DNA from: Thioalkalivibrio sp. XN279
Lineage (GTDB): Bacteria > Pseudomonadota > Gammaproteobacteria > Steroidobacterales > XN24
Assembly (NCBI RefSeq): GCF_011089885.1
Contig: NZ_JAANBD010000028.1
Location: forward strand, 310,001-374,000
Reading direction: 5' to 3'
DNA length: 64,000 nucleotides
Part shown: in pieces, positions 56,727 to 64,000 of the stretch
How positions within the stretch are numbered: position 1 is the first letter of the stretch
Layout: every line of letters starts with the position of its first letter
The notes under the pieces: model-generated
What the model saw: the letters and a program-made list of their open reading frames with translations, nothing else
Told to the model about the DNA's origin: nothing
Database searches by the model: none
Translations under genes and position numbers: made by a program

Positions 56727-57354
56727 AACCGTATTCCTCCAGCCGCGCCCTGCTGAGGCCGCCGGGCTCGCCGACCAGCCGCTCCAGGTAGCGCGCCACG
56801 ATATCCACTTCCAGGTTCACGCGGCTGCCCGCGCGATAGCTGCCGAAGACCGTGGCCTCCAGCGTGTGCGGCACGATGTTGACGCCGAACACGGCGCCGT
56901 CGACCTCGTTCACGGTCAGGCTCACGCCGTCGACACAAATGGAGCCCTTGCGCGCCAGGTAGCGGGAGAGCTCCGCGGGCACCCGGATGCGAAAGCGCAC
57001 CGAGCGCCCGTCGTCGGCGCGGCTCTCCACCTCGCCGACACCATCCACGTGGCCGGTGACGAGGTGGCCGCCCAGCGGCTTGGCGAGCGTCAGCGCGCGC
57101 TCGAGGTTGACGCGGCTGCCCCGCTCCAGTCTGCCGAGCGTGGTGAGCGCCAGGCTTTCGCGCGACACGTCGGCGGCAAAGCCGTCCGCCGCGAGTTCCA
57201 CCGCAGTCAGGCAACAGCCGTTCACCGCGATGCTGTCGCCTATGGCCGCGGCCGCAAGATCCAGCCCGCCCGCCTGCACGCGCAGGCGCACGTCGCCCCC
57301 GCGCGGCTCGAGGGCGCTGATGCTGCCGACGGCTTCGATGATGCCGGTGAACAT
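56710..57354 (-). CDS. ribE: Riboflavin synthase subunit alpha
   Basis: Dismutates two lumazines to riboflavin. The 214-aa product shows the two tandem similar beta-barrel halves: [12 protein letters not shown] with [10 protein letters not shown] and [12 protein letters not shown] in the first, and the repeat [10 protein letters not shown] with [11 protein letters not shown] in the second. The ATG at 57354 starts with the conserved MFTGII. Lies 32 nt after ribD and overlaps ribBX by 17 nt. Confidence 0.95.
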
Positions 57355-57386
57355 GCCGGGCGAAGTCTCCTGCTGCAGGACGGGCG

Positions 57387-58511
57387 TCAGGCCGGCTCGG
57401 CGGTGATGCGGAGATCCGTCCCCACCGGCGTGACGTCGGTAAAGCGCCATTGTAACCGCTCCGACAGGTGCTTCAGTCCGGGGAGGTCGAACATGCCCCG
57501 CGCATCGCTGCCGAGCAGCGCCGGCGCCAGGTAAACCACCAGCCGGTCGACCAGGCCGGCGGCGAGAAAGGCGCCCGCCAGCCGGGCGCCGGTTTCCACC
57601 AGCACCTCGTTGCATTCCCGCTCCGCGAGCAGCTGCAGCAGGGCGTCCAGGTCGAGGCCCTTGGCCCCGCGCGGCAGTGCAACGATCTCGGCCCCGGCCG
57701 CCGCCAGGCCCTGCGCGCCCGGCGCCGCGACATCCGGCACGCACACCACGGCGTGGCCGGGCGGCGCGAGGATACGCGCCGAGAGCGGCGTCTGCATGCG
57801 TCCGTCGAGCACGACCCGCAGCGGCTGCCGCCCCCGCGTGAGCTCCGGCTCCAGCCGCACGTCCAGGCGCGGATCGTCCATGCGCACCGTGCCGCTCCCC
57901 GTCACCACTGCGCAGCTCTCGCCGCGCAGGCGCTGCACGTCAGCGCGCGCCTCGGGCCCGGTGATCCACTGGCTCTCGCCCGAGGCCATGGCGGTGCGCC
58001 CGTCCAGGCTGGCGCCCACCTTGAGCGTGACGCGCGGCCGGCCCCGCGCCATGCGACTGGCGAAGCCGGCGTTCAGTGCCCCGGCCTCTTGCGCCATGAG
58101 CCCGCTCTGCACCTCGATCCCGGCGGCGCGCAGCGCGGCGAAACCCTGCCCCGCCACGCGCGGGTTCGGGTCTTCCATGGCCGCCACCACGCGCGCCACG
58201 CGAGCGGCGATGAGTGCATCCGCACAGGGTGGCGTTCGGCCGTGGTGGCTGCAGGGCTCGAGGTTGAGATAGGCGGTTGCGCCGCGTGCGGCCGCGCCGG
58301 CGGCGGCAAGGGCCTCGATCTCGGCATGCGGGCCGCCGGTGCGGGCATGGAAGCCCTCGCCGAGCAGCGTATCGCCGCGCGCAATCACGCAGCCGACGCG
58401 CGGATTGGGCGCCGCGCTGTACAGGCCTGCGCGCGCCAGTTCCAGCGCGCGCGCCATCCAGCGGCGGTCCGTCGCGGTGAACTCCGCCAGCGTCGCGCCC
58501 GGGTCGCTCAC
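57387..58511 (-). CDS. ribD: Bifunctional riboflavin deaminase/reductase
   Basis: RibD deaminates and then reduces the pyrimidine intermediate. The 374-aa product has the N-terminal cytidine-deaminase-like zinc site (HAE in [21 protein letters not shown]) and the C-terminal reductase ([47 protein letters not shown]). A GTG start at 58511 overlaps the nrdR stop (GTGA). The ribD-ribE-ribBX-ribH order follows. Confidence 0.96.
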   Translation of the reverse strand: MSDPGATLAEFTATDRRWMARALELARAGLYSAAPNPRVGCVIARGDTLLGEGFHARTGGPHAEIEALAAAGAAARGATAYLNLEPCSHHGRTPPCADALIAARVARVVAAMEDPNPRVAGQGFAALRAAGIEVQSGLMAQEAGALNAGFASRMARGRPRVTLKVGASLDGRTAMASGESQWITGPEARADVQRLRGESCAVVTGSGTVRMDDPRLDVRLEPELTRGRQPLRVVLDGRMQTPLSARILAPPGHAVVCVPDVAAPGAQGLAAAGAEIVALPRGAKGLDLDALLQLLAERECNEVLVETGARLAGAFLAAGLVDRLVVYLAPALLGSDARGMFDLPGLKHLSERLQWRFTDVTPVGTDLRITAEPA

Positions 58512-59008
58512 TTGCCCTCGCGCGGCAGCAGCGACATCTGTTCCTTGCCGATCGGGGCGGCGTCACGCAGGCGCTCGATCTCCTGGCGGAACTCCTCCAC
58601 GTCCTGGAAGCTGCGATACACGGAGGCGAAGCGAACGTAGGCCACCTCGTCGAGGCCGCGCAGCTCGTCCATCACCAGCTGGCCGACAAAATTCGACGGC
58701 AGCTCGCGCTCCCCGGTGGTCATGAGCCGCTGCAGGATGCGGGAAATCGCCTCCTCCACGTCCTCGGCGGACACCGGGCGCTTTTCCAGCGCGCGCATCA
58801 CGCCGGCGCGCAGCTTGCCCTCGTCGAAGGGCTCGCGCCGGTCGTCGCGCTTGACCAGGCGCGGCAGCACGAGCTCGGCGGTCTCGAAGGTGGTGAAGCG
58901 CTCCTCGCAGGCCAGGCACTGGCGCCGGCGCCGCACCTGCAGCCCGTTACCCGCCAGCCGCGAGTCGATGACCTTGGTCTCCTCGTGGCGACAGAAGGGG
59001 CAGTACAT
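58508..59008 (-). CDS. nrdR: Transcriptional repressor NrdR
   Basis: NrdR represses ribonucleotide reductase genes when bound to dATP/ATP. The 166-aa product has the zinc ribbon [17 protein letters not shown] with the second pair CLACEERF (four Cys) and the ATP-cone ([33 protein letters not shown]). Position between glyA and ribD is the gammaproteobacterial standard. Overlaps ribD by 4 nt. Confidence 0.97.
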   Translation of the reverse strand: MYCPFCRHEETKVIDSRLAGNGLQVRRRRQCLACEERFTTFETAELVLPRLVKRDDRREPFDEGKLRAGVMRALEKRPVSAEDVEEAISRILQRLMTTGERELPSNFVGQLVMDELRGLDEVAYVRFASVYRSFQDVEEFRQEIERLRDAAPIGKEQMSLLPREGK

Positions 59009-59043
59009 GGCGGCTCCAGGCGGCGCTCAGCCGGGCCGGCGGC

Positions 59044-60297
59044 TCAGCCGTAGACCGGGAAGCGTCCGCACAGCTCGAGAACCTGGCCACGCACGCGCCG
59101 GATGGTGTCCTCGTCCTCGATGTTGTCGAGCACGTCGGCGATCCAGCCCGCCAGCGTGCGGCACTCCGCCGCGCCGAAGCCGCGCGTGGTGATGGCCGGG
59201 GTGCCCATGCGGATGCCGCTGGTGACGAAGGGCGAGCGCGGGTCGTTCGGCACGGAGTTCTTGTTCACCGTGATGTTGGCCCGGCCCAGCGCGGCATCCG
59301 CATCCTTGCCGGTGATGTTCTTGTCGATCAAGTCGAGCAGGAACAGGTGGTTGTCGGTGCCGCCCGAGACGATGCGATAACCGCGCTCCATCAGGGTCGC
59401 CGCCATGGCGCGCGCGTTGTCGACCACCTGCTGCTGGTAAGCCTTGAACTCCGGCTGCAGGGCCTCCTTGAAGGCCACCGCCTTGGCCGCGATGACGTGC
59501 ATCAGCGGACCGCCCTGGGTGCCCGGGAACACCAGCGAGTTGAGCTTCTTTTCCAGCGCCTCGTTGCTCTTCGCCAGGATGATGCCGCCGCGCGGGCCGC
59601 GCAGGGTCTTGTGGGTGGTGGAAGTCACCACGTCGGCATGGGGCACCGGGCTCGGGTACACGCCCGCGGCCACCAGGCCGGCGATGTGCGCCATGTCCGC
59701 CATGAGGAATGCGCCGACCGAGTCGGCGATCTCGCGGAAGCGCGCCCAGTCCACCACGCGGGAGTACGCCGAGAAGCCGGCGATGATCAGCTTCGGCTGG
59801 TGCTGCTTTGCGAGCGATGCCACCTGCTCGTAGTCGATTTCGCTGCCGTCGGCCGTCAGCCCGTACTGGATGGCGTGATAGACGCGGCCGGAGAAGTTGA
59901 CCTTGGCGCCGTGGGTGAGATGGCCGCCATGGGCCAGGCTCATGCCGAGAATGGTGTCGCCCGGCTCGATCATGGCCATGAAGGCCGCGACGTTGGCCTG
60001 CGAGCCCGAGTGCGGCTGCACATTGGCGTAGTCGGCGCCGAACAGCTGCTTGGCGCGCTCGATGGCGAGCTCCTCGGCCTGGTCCACGTACTCGCAGCCG
60101 CCGTAGTAGCGCTTGCCAGGGTAGCCCTCGGCGTACTTGTTGGTGAGCACCGACCCCTGCGCCTCGAGCACGCGCGGGCTGGCGTAGTTCTCGGAAGCGA
60201 TCAGCTCGACATGTTCTTCCTGGCGGCGCCGCTCGGCATCGAGCGCGGCCTGGAGTTCGTCGTCGAAACCAGCGATTTTCATGTCGGGGCTGAACAT
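59044..60297 (-). CDS. glyA: Serine hydroxymethyltransferase
   Basis: GlyA makes glycine and 5,10-methylene-tetrahydrofolate from serine, with pyridoxal phosphate. The 417-aa product has the PLP Lys in [16 protein letters not shown], the phosphate-binding HSGSQAN and the substrate region HGGHLTHG. Length matches E. coli (417). It starts the glyA-nrdR-rib operon; folD at 4994 uses its product. Confidence 0.98.
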   Translation of the reverse strand: MFSPDMKIAGFDDELQAALDAERRRQEEHVELIASENYASPRVLEAQGSVLTNKYAEGYPGKRYYGGCEYVDQAEELAIERAKQLFGADYANVQPHSGSQANVAAFMAMIEPGDTILGMSLAHGGHLTHGAKVNFSGRVYHAIQYGLTADGSEIDYEQVASLAKQHQPKLIIAGFSAYSRVVDWARFREIADSVGAFLMADMAHIAGLVAAGVYPSPVPHADVVTSTTHKTLRGPRGGIILAKSNEALEKKLNSLVFPGTQGGPLMHVIAAKAVAFKEALQPEFKAYQQQVVDNARAMAATLMERGYRIVSGGTDNHLFLLDLIDKNITGKDADAALGRANITVNKNSVPNDPRSPFVTSGIRMGTPAITTRGFGAAECRTLAGWIADVLDNIEDEDTIRRVRGQVLELCGRFPVYG

Positions 60298-60334
60298 GGG
60301 GGTCTCCGGGGCGGGGTCAAAGCGTCATTTTACC

Positions 60335-61318
60335 TCAGACGCTGTCGGCGAACTCCTTCACCACCCGGCTCCACGCGGCGGCGACGTTGCGCCGGTTGTA
60401 ACCCCCGCCGCCCAGGCCGAGCACGCGGCCCTGGGCGTAGCGGTCGGCCAGCCGGCACACGGCCCTGGCCGCGGCGCCGTGCGCGTCCTCGCTGAACTGC
60501 AGGTGCGTCAGCGGATCCCCGGCAATGCTGTCGGCCCCGGCGACGAGGATGAAAAACTCCGGCCTGGCATCCTCGAGGAATGCCTCCATCTCGCCCCAGG
60601 CCTCGACGAACTCCTCGTCGTCGGCGCCCGGATGGAGGGGGATGTTGAGCTTGGCGCCCTCTCCGGGCCCGATACCGGTCTCGTTGCGCGCGCCGGTGCC
60701 GGGAAACAGGAAGCGCCCGTCCTCGTGCATGTCCGCGAAGATCACGTCGGGATCCGAGGCGAAGCCGTAGTACACGCCGTCGCCGTGATGCGCGTCGATA
60801 TCGACGTAGGCAATGCGCCGGATGCCGTGCCGCTTGCGCAGGTTTTCGATCAGCACGCCGATGTCGTTGAAGACGCAGAAGCCCGAGGTCTTGTCGCGCG
60901 CCGCGTGGTGCAGGCCCGCGATGGGCACGAAGACGCGCTTCGCTTCGCCGGTCGCGAGCAACTCACCCGCCTGCAGCGTCGCGCCGACCACGTTCGCGGC
61001 CGTGTGGTAGACGCCGGGGAAGGCCGGCGTGTCGCCGTCGTCGAGGAAGCCGATGCCCTCCACCGACATGCGTTCGATGAAACTGACATGGCGGGCGGTG
61101 TGGAACAGCTCGAGCTCGGCGCGGCTGGCCGGGCGTTCCGGATCCTCGATCCACACCCGCGACTCGAGGTCGTGTTCGCGCAGGCCGCGCAGGAACACCT
61201 CATGGCGATCCTGACCGAACGGGTGCCCATTGCCGAAACCGTAGTCGGCAATCGACTCCCCGGCGAGGACCCGCACCTCGCCTTTCTTCCTGCGCTTGAG
61301 AAACACCCGGCACTCCAT
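60335..61318 (-). CDS. Histone-deacetylase-family (AcuC-like) amidohydrolase
   Basis: A 327-aa zinc-dependent deacetylase-fold protein: GNGHPFGQDRH at the start, the catalytic His pair in GLHHAARDKTSGF, zinc ligands Asp and His in DIDAHHGDGVYYGF and the third ligand in VAGADSIAGDPL, plus GGGGYNRRNVA. These residues support an active enzyme on acetyl-lysine or acetylpolyamine. I start at the ATG at 61318 because relatives begin just before the YGFGNGHP motif; longer ATG starts up to 61387 are possible. It lies 37 nt upstream of glyA. Confidence 0.9.
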   Translation of the reverse strand: MECRVFLKRRKKGEVRVLAGESIADYGFGNGHPFGQDRHEVFLRGLREHDLESRVWIEDPERPASRAELELFHTARHVSFIERMSVEGIGFLDDGDTPAFPGVYHTAANVVGATLQAGELLATGEAKRVFVPIAGLHHAARDKTSGFCVFNDIGVLIENLRKRHGIRRIAYVDIDAHHGDGVYYGFASDPDVIFADMHEDGRFLFPGTGARNETGIGPGEGAKLNIPLHPGADDEEFVEAWGEMEAFLEDARPEFFILVAGADSIAGDPLTHLQFSEDAHGAAARAVCRLADRYAQGRVLGLGGGGYNRRNVAAAWSRVVKEFADSV

Positions 61319-61427
61319 CCAGGGACCGTTTCGACCGAGCATAAACCACCGCCCGGCAAAGTGACACGCCCACGGCGGGTGGCGCATAATGCCGGCCCTT
61401 TCCCAGCAACACCCCCAAGTTCAAGCC

Positions 61428-63092
<1,665 letters not shown>

Positions 63093-63317
63093 TTTTGCGC
63101 TGTTTCCGGATTCTGTCCAATGCGTCCGGCAAGACCCGGACGGCATAGTTGTAAACGCCCCCGACTGTAGGTACTTTCCGTGACGTAGTTCGCAGTTTGA
63201 CGGCTCTGGGGAGCGTCGGCGGCGGGCAGAAATCACCCAAAAGTACGACCGGACGGCTTGGCCCGGACAACGGGCAGGGTTCGTCGGTCAAAACAACAAT
63301 TCCCTGAGGAGGGGCCG

Positions 63318-64000
63318 ATGAAACTTGCACCGCTTGCCGTAATCGTATCGGCGGCCGTGGCCACGGCGCTGTCGGGCGCACCGTTGTCACACGCCGCCAC
63401 GACTGCGTCCGTAAATGCCACCCAGATTTCCATTGCGCAGGACGAGACGCCCAAGCGGTGGTTCGTCGAGTTGAGCGGCCCGGCGACCACCCAGGGCGTG
63501 ACGCCCGGGGCGGTGAAGAATGAACAGGCCGCGTTCCGCCGCGCAGCCAAGGCTGCCGGCATCAATTTCAAGGAGCGCTTCGAATACCAGACTTTGTGGA
63601 ACGGCTTCTCCATCGAGGCCTCGTTCGCGGACGCCGGCAAGCTGCGCGCCGTTCCGGGCGTCAAGAACGTGTATCCCGTGGTCGACGTCCAGGCGCCGCC
63701 CCGACCCGATCCCGGCAGCAAGGGTGACGTCGAAGCGGCAATTTCGCTGACCGGGGTCGATATCGCGCGCTCTGAGCTCGGCCTCACTGGTGAGGGCGTC
63801 AAGGTCGCTATCATCGACACCGGCATCGATTACGACCATCCCGACCTGGGTGGTGATTTTGGCCCCGGCTTCAAAGTTGCGTACGGCTTCGATTTCGTAG
63901 GCGATGACTACGACGCCCGCTTCCCGGAGACCAGCACCCCGGCGCCCGATGACGATCCAGACGACTGCAACGGCCACGGTACCCACGTCGCCGGTATCGT
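63318..64000 (+). CDS. Secreted subtilisin-like serine peptidase (S8), N-terminal part
   Basis: The first 227 codons of a secreted protease; the gene runs past the right edge. Signal peptide (MKLAPLAVIVSAAVATALSG..., cleavage near AHA/SHAA), an I9-type propeptide region (about 45-125: RWFVELSGPATTQG...NGFSIEASFADAGKLRAVPGV), then the S8 domain with the catalytic Asp167 (IIDTGIDYDHPDLGG) and His220 (NGHGTHVAGI). The Ser lies outside the window. Domain order matches Vpr-like subtilases of Gram-negatives. GAGGAGGGG precedes the ATG. Confidence 0.94.
   Translation, partial: MKLAPLAVIVSAAVATALSGAPLSHAATTASVNATQISIAQDETPKRWFVELSGPATTQGVTPGAVKNEQAAFRRAAKAAGINFKERFEYQTLWNGFSIEASFADAGKLRAVPGVKNVYPVVDVQAPPRPDPGSKGDVEAAISLTGVDIARSELGLTGEGVKVAIIDTGIDYDHPDLGGDFGPGFKVAYGFDFVGDDYDARFPETSTPAPDDDPDDCNGHGTHVAGI

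Noticed and set aside
63093-63317. c-di-GMP or other riboswitch before the subtilase gene
   Set aside because: I looked for conserved GEMM-type segments and found none; the visible stem is only 6 bp.

Overview
The window is a 64 kb, GC-rich (roughly two-thirds G+C by eye), gene-dense stretch of a Gram-negative chromosome. LpxH, the EF-P beta-lysylation module (efp/epmA/epmB), FimV and a FimX-like protein, SCO/PCu(A)C copper proteins, NrdR and the order prmB-aroC-asd-fimV-truA-accD-folC-cvpA-purF point to a gammaproteobacterium outside the Enterobacterales. Order and content resemble Pseudomonas, Chromatiales and Xanthomonadales-type genomes, but the genus cannot be named from the sequence alone. 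I see no prophage, IS, CRISPR array or defence island; this is mostly core chromosome.

Layout. 1-3000 (minus): tRNA-Leu, tig, clpP and the 5' part of clpX. 3100-4100 (plus): a small membrane protein coupled to a winged-helix regulator, with a palindrome inside its promoter. 4160-4860 (minus): a tRNA array Pro-Arg-His-Lys, in which tRNA-Arg(UCU) is split by a 227-nt group I intron. 4994-5848: folD. 5957-8910: an ECF sigma/anti-sigma operon and a divergent DUF4382 lipoprotein, sharing two mirror-image copies of the same ECF-type promoter. 9016-14587: a TPR/beta-barrel protein, cysS, gltX, a periplasmic cyclophilin and lpxH. 15018-31959 (minus): prmB, aroC, an MFS carrier, asd, fimV, a CbiQ-like protein, truA, accD, folC, a SPOR protein, cvpA, purF, a receiver-kinase fusion, DUF3422 and miaE. 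32064-34014 (plus): SCO, PCu(A)C and psd. 34027-37183: msrC and the EF-P module. 37209-39266: fimX-like. 39648-43786: parE-parC. 43946-46477: rubrerythrin, an Fe-S CCG protein and DUF3501. 46745-50846: xseB-ispA-dxs-folE2. 50843-60297 (minus): glyA-nrdR-ribD-ribE-ribBX-ribH-nusB-DUF2889-thiL-pgpA-Ser/Thr kinase-hotdog protein. 60335-64000: an HDAC-like deacetylase, ettA and the start of a secreted subtilase.

Functional themes: protein quality control and translation (ClpXP, trigger factor, EF-P and its modifiers, EttA, tRNA modification and charging); cofactor supply (riboflavin, thiamine, folate, isoprenoids); purine and fatty-acid entry steps; type IV pilus assembly and control (FimV, FimX-like); envelope stress signalling (ECF system); and two unusual fusions of Ser/Thr kinases to sensory domains.

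The least explained DNA lies in two intergenic stretches between convergent genes (14588-15017 and 39267-39647). Each holds two long hairpins in opposite orientation. The arms differ completely from hairpin to hairpin yet stay paired, while the apical loops share a conserved sequence. I know no described family that fits, and consider this the best candidate for something new here. The tRNA-Arg group I intron and the mirrored ECF promoters follow.
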